This document shows positions 1 to 7,419 of a stretch of DNA of 25,060 bases, one piece after another. The DNA lies in the IMG/VR virus record IMGVR_UViG_3300050821_003246, positions 1-25,060 of that record; one strand, 5' to 3'. Numbering within the stretch: the stretch's first letter is position 1; each line of letters starts with the position of its first letter. The position numbers and the translations under genes are program-made. The notes below the pieces were generated by a model. The model was not told the DNA's origin, made no database searches, and saw only the letters and a program-made list of their open reading frames with translations. The DNA is from a virus.

Positions 1-216
1 AGCAGCGGTTACTCCTCCAAGGCAGCGAGCAGCGGGAACTACTCCACGGCAGCGAGCAGCGGGAACTACTCCAAGGCAGCGAGCAGCGGGGACTACTCCA
101 AGGCAGCGAGCAGCGGGGACTACTCCAAGGCAGCGAGCAGCGGGGACTACTCCAAGGCAGCGAGCAGCGGGGACTACTCCACGGCAGCGAGCAGCGGTTA
201 CTCCTCCACGGCGGAA
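1..216 (+). repeat. Eight tandem copies of a 27-bp coding repeat
   Basis: Eight contiguous 27-bp units begin at 1, 28, 55, 82, 109, 136, 163 and 190. Each starts AGCAGCGG and ends near CGGCAGCG; the last ends CGGCGGAA. They keep the reading frame and encode nine-residue units of the type SSGDYSKAA. Units differ mainly at GGT TAC/GGG AAC/GGG GAC and AAG/ACG. There are no spacers, so this is an internal protein repeat. The array starts before the window. Confidence 0.95.
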
Positions 217-411
217 GTAAAAGGCAAAGACGGAATTGCCATGGTCGCCGGAATCGGTGGTCAGGCAAGGGCTGGCGAAAACGGGTGTTTCGCATTGGCT
301 TATCTAAACAAAAAGAATCACCCGCGAATTTTGGTCGGGCACATTGGCGAAAAGGGCATCAAGGCTGACGTTTGGTACTGCGTGAAAAACGGGCGACTCG
401 CGAAAGCGTAA
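1..411 (+). CDS. C-terminal part of a repeat-containing phage protein
   Basis: The frame is open from base 1 and stops with TAA at 409-411, so the start lies outside the window. About 72 residues are nine-residue repeats of type SSG(D/N)YS(K/T)AA. The regular Gly, Ser and Ala spacing suggests a beta-roll or solenoid, which is an inference. A non-repeated tail of about 64 residues follows and includes GEKGIKADVWYCVKNG. From memory, phage and bacterial proteins of the DUF7666 type have the same layout: an N-terminal domain, Ser/Ala/Gly/Tyr repeats, then an EKGIKPDTWY-like end. The function of that family is not established. The next gene starts 12 bases downstream behind its own Shine-Dalgarno site. 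Confidence 0.7.
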   Translation, partial: SSGYSSKAASSGNYSTAASSGNYSKAASSGDYSKAASSGDYSKAASSGDYSKAASSGDYSTAASSGYSSTAEVKGKDGIAMVAGIGGQARAGENGCFALAYLNKKNHPRILVGHIGEKGIKADVWYCVKNGRLAKA

Positions 412-423
412 AGGAGAGCAGTT

Positions 424-1668
424 ATGGGCGAAGTGACAGAAGGAAAGGTGAACGGGCATGGGCCGGAACCGCAAGCAGTTATCGCCGCGGCGCCGCAGGC
501 AACGCTTCTGGTGGCTGATCAGACCGTCGACCAGATGCTCGCAGCAGCAGAGAAGCAGATTGCGTTCCGGAAGGGAATCGTAAAGTTAATCGCCGTGCAC
601 TTGGATCCTTCGGACGTCGCGCTGTATGGCGAAGGCGACAAACAAACCATTCACCTTACTAAGCATGCCTGTAAGCAGGTTCTCTCCTGGGCTGGAATTA
701 CGGTGCAGCCGGATAGCGGAATTCAGGAGAAGAAATACGATGGAGTGGATGGCCCCTACATTGATTTCGAGGTTTGGGCTACGTGGATTCGAGGGATGCA
801 AGCCTTTCGAGCGATGGGTAACCGGTCGACGTATGACGATTTTTACGCGAAACGTAGCAAGTACGCTTGCGAGCACTGCGGGGCTGACATTGAGTGGCGT
901 AAGGTTGAGAACCAAGATAAAAACGCACCTTTCTGCAAAGCCGCGTGTCAAGGCAATAAGCGCACGCGTTGGACGAAGACTGACTACTATCTCCCACTTT
1001 CCGAGGTGGATATCCCCTCGATCAAACAGGCTGCGATCACAAACCTCTGGAACCACGTTGTCGAGGACGCTGGCCTAAAGCCGTCAAAGAAAGAGCTTGA
1101 GGCAGTCGGATTCAAATTTGAGAATGCTGGCGCAACTGTAAAATTCAACGACAACAAACCCTCGCAAGGCGCCAGCCAAAAGCCCGCACCACAACCCGCC
1201 GGCGCGGCAGCGCGGCCCCAGGAAACTAGCGCTGCCGCGTCTTCCCCCTCCGGACCGCCCAAAGCAAATATCCCCTCTGGTGCGCCAATGCCCGCAAGCG
1301 CGCAATCTCCAAGTCTTCCCATAGGCAAAGGCATCGTTTCCGAAGTTCGCGAGAAATCTACCAAGGCAAAGAATGGCAAGGGAGGCGGCACGCCATTCCT
1401 CGAAGTCGTCCAGAACGGACATTTTCTCTACTGTTTCGCGAATCACGATATTGAGACAGCCGAAGGTCCAGAAAAAACCTTTTGGTTGATTAAAGAGGCC
1501 AAGGGGCAGTTTTGCGAATTCACAATTCAGACGAAGCCAGGAGATCGACCACTGCATTCGATAGTGGGCGCCCTACGCATCGGGCGATGGGAATGGGAGG
1601 CAACAGGCGAGCCCATAAGGCGACCCGGTTCCGGTTACCAAGCCACGGATGAAGATATTCCATATTGA
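424..1668 (+). CDS. Putative single-strand annealing recombination protein with zinc motif and SSB-like tail
   Basis: 414 residues, starting at ATG 424 behind AAGGAGAG. The N-terminal half (about 35-225) resembles phage annealing-type recombination proteins: a GEGDKQTIHLTKHACKQV segment, and DIPSIKQAAITNLWNHVVE near residue 197, like the conserved 'K-A-x-TN' helix of such proteins. Within it lies a Cys4 candidate zinc site, C149-x2-C152 and C171-x3-C175. A Pro/Ala-rich linker spans about 250-310. A compact C-terminal region of about 100 residues ends in DEDIPY, very like the acidic tip of bacterial SSB. The next gene is a PD-(D/E)XK nuclease, which fits the annealing protein/exonuclease pairs of phage recombination. 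The family assignment comes from remembered similarity, so the function is inferred. An ssDNA-binding replication protein is the main alternative. Confidence 0.6.
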   Translation: MGEVTEGKVNGHGPEPQAVIAAAPQATLLVADQTVDQMLAAAEKQIAFRKGIVKLIAVHLDPSDVALYGEGDKQTIHLTKHACKQVLSWAGITVQPDSGIQEKKYDGVDGPYIDFEVWATWIRGMQAFRAMGNRSTYDDFYAKRSKYACEHCGADIEWRKVENQDKNAPFCKAACQGNKRTRWTKTDYYLPLSEVDIPSIKQAAITNLWNHVVEDAGLKPSKKELEAVGFKFENAGATVKFNDNKPSQGASQKPAPQPAGAAARPQETSAAASSPSGPPKANIPSGAPMPASAQSPSLPIGKGIVSEVREKSTKAKNGKGGGTPFLEVVQNGHFLYCFANHDIETAEGPEKTFWLIKEAKGQFCEFTIQTKPGDRPLHSIVGALRIGRWEWEATGEPIRRPGSGYQATDEDIPY

Positions 1669-1681
1669 AAGGAGAAAAGAC

Positions 1682-2710
1682 ATGGAAACCTTAATTGAGG
1701 AACAACTGAGTCCGGGCAGGCTCGTTGAAGAGTACAAAGCGCTCAAGAAGGGTCGCGAGCGAACATCAATGGCGACGTCGAATTGGGTGACGACGTTGGG
1801 ACACGAGTGTGAGGCGTATGCAGTCTACAACCGTACGGTCGCTCCAAGGGATCGTCGTGCGCTCAAAGAATCGCTTGGGATGATTTTCGCCGAGGGCGAC
1901 GACCAGGCGCGGGCCATCAAGCGCGACCTATTCGCCATGGGCTACGACGTGGAGGGCGCAGAAGGGCAGATGGCGTGGCCGAAGTACCAGATTACCGGGC
2001 GGCAGGATTTGACGATCAAAAAGAACGGCGTGCGTCATGGGGTACATGCCGAAATCAAGTCCTGCTCGCCGTTCACTTACGACAGTATCAATTCCGTCGA
2101 TGACCTGAAAACTCACAAATGGTCATTCGTCCAAAAGTGGTACGCGCAGGTTTCTCTATACATGGTCCTGCAAGGCGTCGGGCGCTACTGGATGATCCTC
2201 AAAAACAAATCAACTGGCCAAGTGAAGATTCTGGAATTCACTTTAGGCGATGACGAGCTGCAGCGCGCCGAAGTGATGCTGAAGAAAGCTGAGAAGGTTA
2301 ACCGGCTCGTGCAAATCGGCCAGATGCCCGACGAGGACATGAAGATCAGCGCTCCGGATCTGTGTGGCGAGTGCGAATTTTTCAACGTATGCCTGCCTGA
2401 ATTGAATTTCGGTATCGCGGCGCACATTTTGACGGACGAGATGGCTGCGGAATTGGCGCAGAAGACGGATCGCCTGACGGAATTGAAGCCACTGGCAAAA
2501 GAGTTCGAGGACCTGGACGACGAGGTGAAGGCTGAAGTGAAGGCCCTTTGCGCAGATGGTGGAACGAATGTTGTGTACGGCGAATGGGTGGCGGCCATCA
2601 AGCGGATTCCGATTAAGGAATCCACCGTAACCCGAAAGGCGTACACGCAAGAACGGGTGACGTTTATCAAGGCAGTCGGGCCAGCGGTGCAAGAGGTAGC
2701 AAAGGCGTAA
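1682..2710 (+). CDS. Cas4/RecB-like PD-(D/E)XK exonuclease with Fe-S cysteines
   Basis: 342 residues. The frame opens upstream, but ATG 1682 sits just after GAAAGGAGAAAAG and is the likely start. The nuclease core is visible: D109 in TGRQDL, E124-x-K126 in HAEIKS, and a motif with Q156 in YAQVSLYM. One cysteine lies early (C43 in GHECEAY) and three late (C228, C231, C237 in LCGECEFFNVC). That is the one-plus-three arrangement that holds a 4Fe-4S cluster in Cas4 and AddB-type nucleases. Phage members of this group resect DNA ends to expose single strands. The position directly after a putative annealing protein supports a two-gene recombination module. No cas genes are nearby, so a CRISPR adaptation role is not suggested. 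Confidence 0.8.
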   Translation: METLIEEQLSPGRLVEEYKALKKGRERTSMATSNWVTTLGHECEAYAVYNRTVAPRDRRALKESLGMIFAEGDDQARAIKRDLFAMGYDVEGAEGQMAWPKYQITGRQDLTIKKNGVRHGVHAEIKSCSPFTYDSINSVDDLKTHKWSFVQKWYAQVSLYMVLQGVGRYWMILKNKSTGQVKILEFTLGDDELQRAEVMLKKAEKVNRLVQIGQMPDEDMKISAPDLCGECEFFNVCLPELNFGIAAHILTDEMAAELAQKTDRLTELKPLAKEFEDLDDEVKAEVKALCADGGTNVVYGEWVAAIKRIPIKESTVTRKAYTQERVTFIKAVGPAVQEVAKA

Positions 2711-2890
2711 GTGGAGATTCGGAAGCAAACCGAGGTTGAGCGGGCGGCCGCCAAAGCAAGGAACGGGCAGCCGCCCGAGATCACGGAACAAGAGTTTGTC
2801 GAGTATCTCGTCGAGAAGATCGGATGGTCGGAACGGGAAGCTCGGCAGTGGTGGAACGAAAGGCAGTCGGGCGAAAAATCTAAAGTTTAG
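2711..2890 (+). CDS. Small hypothetical protein (59 aa), GTG start
   Basis: GTG follows the TAA of the nuclease gene without a gap (TAAGTG), and the frame runs 59 codons to TAG at 2888-2890. The product is highly charged, with a helical N-terminal half (VEIRKQTEVERAAAKARNGQ) and a central EFVEYLVEKIGWSEREARQW segment. I do not recognise it. Its last codons and stop, TCT AAA GTT TAG, are the stop-spanning palindrome, here read through to its terminal TAG rather than stopping at the internal TAA as in the other copies. The Shine-Dalgarno is weak, so translation is probably coupled to the upstream gene. Confidence 0.55.
   Translation: MEIRKQTEVERAAAKARNGQPPEITEQEFVEYLVEKIGWSEREARQWWNERQSGEKSKV
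2880..2890. repeat. Stop-spanning palindrome CTAAAGTTTAG, copy 1
   Basis: An exact CTAAAGTTTAG, palindromic about its central base. It overlaps the end of the 59-aa gene, whose stop is the terminal TAG. It lies 10 bases upstream of the next ATG, just before that gene's Shine-Dalgarno site. Confidence 0.85.
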
Positions 2891-2900
2891 AAAGGGGAAA

Positions 2901-3308
2901 ATGGCAGATCACATAGTTACGAAATATGGGCGTGAACGCGCTGTCCGAGGGGCGGCAGACATCACGAATCATCAACTTTACCGCATTTGGGACGCAGTGC
3001 GATCGGCACAGGAACTTCTTGGCGAAAAGAAATCAGACCTTGTACTCGTCGAGATCAACAAAATTTGCAGTTTGGCAGGTTCAGCGAAGAGCGCTTGCCA
3101 CCAGCTAATCAGCCTAGAACGAGACAACCAAAGAGCGGCAGAAGTCGAGAAATTTGCGAAAGCCGAAAATGATGCCGCAGTTCGCGCCATTACAGAAGCT
3201 CCATTCGCGGATCAAGTGCAGCCGGCGGAGAACGTGCCGTTCGTGCCTGGATTGAAGACGGAGCCCGAAGTTGTGCCCGCCACAGCGGCCGACGATATTC
3301 CGTTCTGA
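2901..3308 (+). CDS. Small replication-block protein with canonical SSB-type C-terminal tip (DDIPF)
   Basis: 135 residues from ATG 2901, behind AAAGGGGAAA. The body is mostly helical: ADHIVTKYGRERAVRGAADI, then a charged stretch ISLERDNQRAAEVEKFAKAE. The tail is low in complexity, rich in Pro, Val and Glu, and ends in AADDIPF. That ending matches the acidic-hydrophobic tip by which bacterial SSB recruits partners such as PriA, RecO, RecQ and exonuclease I. No OB-fold is evident in the body, so this is probably not an SSB. It may be a mimic or adaptor that docks on SSB partners. It sits between the nuclease and the replication initiator and helicase genes, which supports a DNA-metabolism role. 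I do not recognise the family. Confidence 0.75.
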   Translation: MADHIVTKYGRERAVRGAADITNHQLYRIWDAVRSAQELLGEKKSDLVLVEINKICSLAGSAKSACHQLISLERDNQRAAEVEKFAKAENDAAVRAITEAPFADQVQPAENVPFVPGLKTEPEVVPATAADDIPF

Positions 3309-3425
3309 TGCATTCGCGCTGTTTCATTCACTCCAACTGCCGAATCCGGTATGGGTGGGACCGGTCTGCACGGCATGTTTTCACAGTTCACGAGCCCACC
3401 CTTTTTAATACTGAGGAGGTAAGCG

Positions 3426-3623
3426 ATGCCCAGCCCGCTCGCTGCACCAGCAAAGAAGAGTGTAAGCGACAAGATTTACGATTCCCTCATCCGGCGTCTA
3501 CAGCCGATATCTCAGAAACTTCCGATTGAAGTCCAGACCGAAATAGACGGCATTGCCGCGGAGTTTGCTAGCGACGTTGCGGAAGCTTTTCGTGTGGTCG
3601 CACATTTCGGGAAGTTGAAGTAG
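3426..3623 (+). CDS. Hypothetical protein (65 aa)
   Basis: ATG 3426 has a strong Shine-Dalgarno site (GAGGAGGT, 3413-3420). The 65-residue product has a Pro/Ala/Lys-rich start followed by an amphipathic helical body (SDKIYDSLIRRLQPISQKL and a later GIAAEFASDVAEAFRVVAHF). There are no cysteines and no recognised motif. A 117-bp gap precedes it, containing an AT-rich patch (TTTTTAATACT) but no promoter I would defend. The function is unknown. The strong ribosome site and its place before the initiator gene support a real gene. Confidence 0.65.
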   Translation: MPSPLAAPAKKSVSDKIYDSLIRRLQPISQKLPIEVQTEIDGIAAEFASDVAEAFRVVAHFGKLK

Positions 3624-3645
3624 TAGGGGAACTGAGGGGGCCGCT

Positions 3646-4497
3646 GTGGCGGGAAAACGCATGATCCACGACCGTGTATGCGAATCGCAGAAGTTGAACA
3701 AGGTGTCATTCGAAGCCGGTGAGCTTTGGTTTCGGCTGATTACCAGGGTGGATGATAACGGAAACTATTACAGGGACGCACTCCGAGTTTACGCGAACTG
3801 CGTTTCCGAAAAGGAAGGATCAACTCAGCAGTCGACCGAAAAGGCGCTCAAGGACCTTACCAAGGTTGGTTTGATTTCGGTCTATGAGGCCGATGGGCGC
3901 CAATATCTTCATCTGACCGATTTCGATAAACACCAAAGTTTGAGGAAGGATTTGGCCGCCGATGTGGCTTATCCAGTGCACCCGTCCGAACTTGGACCGG
4001 CATTTACCGAGAACGGAGAGAGACGCGACAAATGCGTACGAGAACGGACCGAGCCGGAACGAGCTGTTCCGATGCGGTACGAAGAGGAAACGAAACGTCC
4101 CTTAGAAGTTGAAGTTAAAGGAGAAGGAGAAGGAGAAGTAGGAAGCCACGTACATCATGACGGACGATTCTCAAACTTCCAAACCTGTTTTCGTGATGCG
4201 CTTGGAAGGGCCACCAAACCTAAACCTTTTGATACCGCAGTTCAAAAATACACGGAACTCTGCCGCAAATTCAGCGAGACCGAGGTACTAGACGCAATCA
4301 ATGCATATGTGAGCCTCCACGGAAAGGGAAGCCTTTACAAGAACAAATTTGCTGACCGGAATTTTCTTTTCGACGAAGCCGAGGATCTGATTTTGGCCAA
4401 AAAGAACGGGACACTTAACCCTCCGACGGATGAATCCGAGGACCCAGCCGGTCGTATCGGCGGCGCGTGCGGGATACCCGAGGAGTTGATGCGATGA
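3646..4497 (+). CDS. Putative phage replication initiator / winged-helix protein
   Basis: 283 residues from GTG 3646, behind GAGGGGG (3634-3640). The N-terminal half (about 1-115) reads like the winged-helix domain of phage replisome organisers: GELWFRLITRVDDNGNYY, then a helix with LKDLTKVGLISVYE, then a beta-hairpin DGRQYLHLTDF and KHQSLRK. A charged linker follows, with a Glu/Gly run around residues 145-165 encoded by short GAAGGA repeats. The C-terminal third (FQTCFRDALGRATKP onward to FLFDEAEDLI) resembles the small helical C-terminal domain found in DnaD/DnaT-like and phage O-type proteins. The stop overlaps the DnaB start (ATGA). An initiator or helicase loader is the natural role, but this is inferred from fold pattern and position. 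Confidence 0.65.
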   Translation: MAGKRMIHDRVCESQKLNKVSFEAGELWFRLITRVDDNGNYYRDALRVYANCVSEKEGSTQQSTEKALKDLTKVGLISVYEADGRQYLHLTDFDKHQSLRKDLAADVAYPVHPSELGPAFTENGERRDKCVRERTEPERAVPMRYEEETKRPLEVEVKGEGEGEVGSHVHHDGRFSNFQTCFRDALGRATKPKPFDTAVQKYTELCRKFSETEVLDAINAYVSLHGKGSLYKNKFADRNFLFDEAEDLILAKKNGTLNPPTDESEDPAGRIGGACGIPEELMR

Positions 4498-5915
4498 CGA
4501 AGGCGATTTCGGAACGGCCGATGCCGTACAGCTCGGATGCCGAGCGGGCGATATTGGCTGCGGGGTTGCTCGACAAGAAAGCCGTATTGGAGGCGGCCAA
4601 TTATGTGACTCGCGAAGATTTTTACCTCTACCAGAATCGACTAATTTTTGCAGCTAGCCAGGCGCTTGTCGCTGAGGGGAAGCCGGTGGACATGGTTTCC
4701 CTTCTCGATTTTTTGGGGCGGCAGGGGAAGCTCGAGGATGCTGGCGGGGGCCCGTACATCGCATCCCTTTCCGAAGGCGTGGCGAAGATCGGCAATCTTC
4801 CGCATCATGCGCGAATTGTGAAGGAACACACCCGCCGCAGAGCAGTAATTACAGCATGCGCAACGCTGGAGGAAGCGGCTTTTGAGGGGAAGGAAGACGC
4901 TGGGAAGCTCCTGCAGGACGGTGCTGGCGCGTTCCTCTCGCTGATGAGCCAAGACGGCACTGCATCGATGCCAAGCACATGGGAGGAGTCAATCAATTCC
5001 GCGATGAACGAAGTCGTGGAGGCCATCCGATTTCCCGGTAGTGTGATGCGTTGGAAATTTGGAATTCAGAAAATCGACGATTTGACGGGAGGGTGGCGGC
5101 GCCAGGATTTGAATTTACTCGTGGGAATGACTTCCCATGGAAAGAGTTTGCTCGCGATGCAAGGCGCAATTAACGCCGACAACGCGGGTTACAAGGGGTT
5201 GGTTTTTAGCGCGGAAATGAGCAAGGAGGCTCTGGCGAAACGCGAGCTGGCGCACACGGCAAACCTACCCCTTTATCTTCTTCGGCGTCCTGAGATTATC
5301 AGGCACCCAGACAGCGTAATCAGTGATCTTACGAGTGCCGCGTTGAAAGAGCGCACGCGCCGAATTCTTGTTGTGGACAGAGACGTTAGGCCGGCCCGGG
5401 TGTGGTCGATGTGCGAATTGACGCACCGATCCACCGGGCTGGATTACGTGATTGTGGATTATGACCAGTTGGTGATTCGGGCGGGACTCAAGATGCGCGA
5501 TGACGAGTTCCGGGCCCAGGCAGAGTTTATGGCCGAAGCACTGGCGCTGTGCAAACGCCTGAATATCTGCTTCGTATTGCTTTGTCAGCCGCGAAAAGTG
5601 GACGAGGACGTGGCGCGTGGACGCCGGCCGCCGCGAGTCGAGCAGATTTTCGGGTCAAGCTCAGTAGCCAATACGGCTCACAACATCCTCTGGGTGATGC
5701 GCGAGTATTTCCTGCACGGGATGGAGCCGGAATACAAGCAGTTAGCGCTAGCGTACGTGCTGAAGGCGAGGAACGACAAAACAGGAGCAGAGAAAATCGG
5801 GTTCGACGAACACAGCGTGCTGTTCACGAACGAAAGGATGGAAGCATCCCCGGCGCCGGGTCGGGAGCGAGCGGACAGAAAGAAGAAGGCAAAAGACGAA
5901 AGGGAAGAAACCTAA
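4494..5915 (+). CDS. dnaB: Replicative DNA helicase, DnaB family
   Basis: 473 residues from ATG 4494, overlapping the previous stop (ATGATG context) behind GAGGAG. A GTG 27 bases upstream is less likely. The N-terminal helical domain is clear (SSDAERAILAAGLLDKKAV, then DFYLYQNRLIFAASQALVAEG). The RecA-like core has Walker A GMTSHGKS (211-218), the catalytic Glu in FSAEMS (E241), Walker B DYVIVDYDQL (317-326), and a late IFGSSSVANTAHNILWVMRE segment matching the DnaB 'GS..IEQDAD' region. The Walker A is slightly unusual, with His before GK. The C-terminus is a lysine- and arginine-rich tail. DnaB hexamers unwind DNA at the fork. The stop lies in a copy of the palindrome. Confidence 0.93.
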   Translation: MTKAISERPMPYSSDAERAILAAGLLDKKAVLEAANYVTREDFYLYQNRLIFAASQALVAEGKPVDMVSLLDFLGRQGKLEDAGGGPYIASLSEGVAKIGNLPHHARIVKEHTRRRAVITACATLEEAAFEGKEDAGKLLQDGAGAFLSLMSQDGTASMPSTWEESINSAMNEVVEAIRFPGSVMRWKFGIQKIDDLTGGWRRQDLNLLVGMTSHGKSLLAMQGAINADNAGYKGLVFSAEMSKEALAKRELAHTANLPLYLLRRPEIIRHPDSVISDLTSAALKERTRRILVVDRDVRPARVWSMCELTHRSTGLDYVIVDYDQLVIRAGLKMRDDEFRAQAEFMAEALALCKRLNICFVLLCQPRKVDEDVARGRRPPRVEQIFGSSSVANTAHNILWVMREYFLHGMEPEYKQLALAYVLKARNDKTGAEKIGFDEHSVLFTNERMEASPAPGRERADRKKKAKDEREET

Positions 5916-5922
5916 AGTTTAG
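5912..5922. repeat. Stop-spanning palindrome CTAAAGTTTAG, copy 2
   Basis: An exact copy. Its TAA (5913-5915) is the DnaB stop, and the next ATG begins two bases after it ends. Confidence 0.85.
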
Positions 5923-5924
5923 AC

Positions 5925-6437
5925 ATGCCACCTTTTGAAACCATTCTCGTCGAGGCACAACGCGCAGCGCGGGGCACCGCCATGAAAGTGCTCCGGAGTC
6001 GGCATCCGGATGATGTGGAAGATGTGTTGCAGAACGCGGCGATCAAGGCGTGGCGCTTTCGTGAAAATTTTCGTGGCGATGCGCAATTCAAAACATACTT
6101 CTGCCGCATCGTAATCAATGAGGCACTGATGCATTTGCGCCACGAGAATTGCCGAGCCCACGAAAGCCTGGACGAGCGACTGACAGTGGAAGACAACGAA
6201 ATGATGGTGGAACCCGCAGCGGAGCAGCCAACGCCAGAGCAAATGGCGTATGCAGCGGAAATCAACGCTGCGATGAAGCATGCAATCAGTCAAATGCCTC
6301 CCTTGGTGCGCGAAGAAGGGCTTCTCTTTCTGAATGGAGATACGGGCAGTTCAGAGAATGCGCGGAAAGCGCGGCGGTTTCGGGCTAGGTTGACGTTCAA
6401 GAAAGTTTTGAGAGAAAGGGGCATCTATGCCGCGTAA
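5925..6437 (+). CDS. Sigma-70 family (ECF-like) factor with a shortened region 4
   Basis: 170 residues. Region 2 is clear at about 29-72: DDVEDVLQNAAIKAWRFREN, then FRGDAQFKTYFCRIVINEAL, matching the core-binding and -10 recognition helices of ECF sigma factors. A linker rich in Glu and Pro follows. The expected region 4 (about 114-163) starts normally with ISQMPPLVREEGLLFLNGDTG. However, the helix-turn-helix part reads SSENARKARRFRARLTFKK, so about 8-10 residues of the usual 'EIA..LG.s.gTVksR' seem missing. It may bind -35 DNA weakly or not at all. The gene starts two bases after a stop-spanning palindrome and overlaps the next gene by 11 bases. It may redirect host RNA polymerase to phage genes, which is inference. 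Confidence 0.7.
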   Translation: MPPFETILVEAQRAARGTAMKVLRSRHPDDVEDVLQNAAIKAWRFRENFRGDAQFKTYFCRIVINEALMHLRHENCRAHESLDERLTVEDNEMMVEPAAEQPTPEQMAYAAEINAAMKHAISQMPPLVREEGLLFLNGDTGSSENARKARRFRARLTFKKVLRERGIYAA

Positions 6438-7134
6438 GAAGAAAACGGAGTTAGTGACCTCGCCAGAACGGGCCGTGTCTGCGCAGACAGAGGCGATGGT
6501 AGAGCCGAAAGTCGAGCGGATAACCACAGCGACCGAGCGGGAGGCTAAAGAGGCCACACTGGCGATTCGCGTTGCGTTTCGGAAGATCACAGCGGATTGG
6601 TGGGAGATCGGGAGGCTTACGCGCGAAGCACTAGACAGGCAAGTGCCAACGGCGATGGGAATAAACCCCCAGGAATGGATGAAGTCAGTTTTTGGGGATA
6701 CAGCCAGCATTGCCAAAATTCAGCGCAGCCTACGGATTGTGCGGGCGCTCAAGGGCATACCGGAAGAGCAGATTCACCTGCTTACGGAAGGGAAAGCCTA
6801 TTTGCTGACCCAGGTGAAGGAAAAAGACCGTGCCGAGCTTCTTGACCAAGCGATCGTTGTTACAAACGAGCAGTTCGAACAGATCGTTGAGGAGAAGCGG
6901 GCTGAGTACGGCATCCCGCCATCCGAAGAACGAGTGCACGTCACGTTTACGGTGGCGAAGACCGTGGCAGAGCAATGGTACGAGGCCGAGAAAAAGATAG
7001 CCCGGTTGGCAGAAATCGACATTGAACTCAAGCCAGCGCGCCGCGGGGAGGTTCTGGAAATAGTTGCCGCCATGATCAACACGACGCCCGACGAAGTGCT
7101 CACCGCCGAGGCGATAGGAGGGGAGACGGCGTGA
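6427..7134 (+). CDS. Conserved phage-type hypothetical protein (235 aa), possibly ParB/KorB-like helical
   Basis: ATG 6427 lies inside the end of the sigma-like gene, behind AGAGAAAGGGGC. The start is Lys-rich (PRKKKTE), then comes a mostly helical protein. The middle (about 90-140) has SIAKIQRSLRIVRALKGIPE and a LLTEGKAYLLTQVKEKDRAE segment, which resembles the helical DNA-binding part of ParB/KorB-like phage proteins. No ParB box (GERRxRA) is visible. A later part, about 165-215, has HVTFTVAKTVAEQWYEAEKK. The downstream start overlaps the stop (GTGA), so the two genes are probably co-translated. I cannot assign a function; a DNA-binding regulatory or partition-like role is a guess. Confidence 0.6.
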   Translation: MPRKKKTELVTSPERAVSAQTEAMVEPKVERITTATEREAKEATLAIRVAFRKITADWWEIGRLTREALDRQVPTAMGINPQEWMKSVFGDTASIAKIQRSLRIVRALKGIPEEQIHLLTEGKAYLLTQVKEKDRAELLDQAIVVTNEQFEQIVEEKRAEYGIPPSEERVHVTFTVAKTVAEQWYEAEKKIARLAEIDIELKPARRGEVLEIVAAMINTTPDEVLTAEAIGGETA

Positions 7135-7394
7135 AAACGGCAATCTACATCCAGGAAGGGCTGACGCAGTTTGTGCTTACCCCTGAAACGGAGATCGACC
7201 GCAAGGTTTTGCAACAACTCGAAAGCGGTCAAGAACTACAAACGTTTCGGGGAGCCTTTTACAACTGCCAAGGCGGTTGGATGAGGCAAGAAGATGGCGA
7301 CGGCTATGAGCAATTTTCTTATGGCCGTGAGCCTAAAAGAGATTCGAGCCTGATTTTCGTGATGCGTCCGAAGTCGGCCGTGAAGGAAGTCTAA
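7131..7394 (+). CDS. Hypothetical protein (87 aa)
   Basis: GTG 7131 overlaps the upstream TGA and has a good Shine-Dalgarno site (GGAGGGGAG). The product looks like a small beta-rich protein: MKTAIYIQEGLTQFVLTPE at the start, then FRGAFYNCQGGWMRQEDGDG and SSLIFVMRP. There is one cysteine and no signal peptide or membrane segment. I do not recognise it. The stop TAA lies in a 12-bp variant of the stop-spanning palindrome. Confidence 0.65.
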   Translation: MKTAIYIQEGLTQFVLTPETEIDRKVLQQLESGQELQTFRGAFYNCQGGWMRQEDGDGYEQFSYGREPKRDSSLIFVMRPKSAVKEV

Positions 7395-7402
7395 AGGTTT
7401 AG
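7391..7402. repeat. Stop-spanning palindrome, 12-bp variant CTAAAGGTTTAG
   Basis: Same arms as the 11-bp form (CTAAA and TTTAG) with two central bases, GG. The TAA (7392-7394) is the stop of the 87-aa gene. Confidence 0.8.
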
Positions 7403-7419
7403 GTTTTTGGAGATCGAGC

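Noticed and set aside
1-216. Regular 27-bp repeats that might suggest a CRISPR array
   Set aside because: The units are contiguous with no spacers, keep a reading frame and end inside a coding sequence. No cas genes are present; the Cas4-like gene fits a phage recombination exonuclease.
586-1557. Long minus-strand frames opposite the first genes and elsewhere
   Set aside because: They mirror plus-strand coding regions with clear domains and ribosome sites; no minus-strand gene shows recognisable motifs or a plausible start.
3308-3529. Open frame of 73 codons beginning at the DDIPF stop
   Set aside because: It overlaps the gene at 3426, which has a strong ribosome site, and the product looks random.
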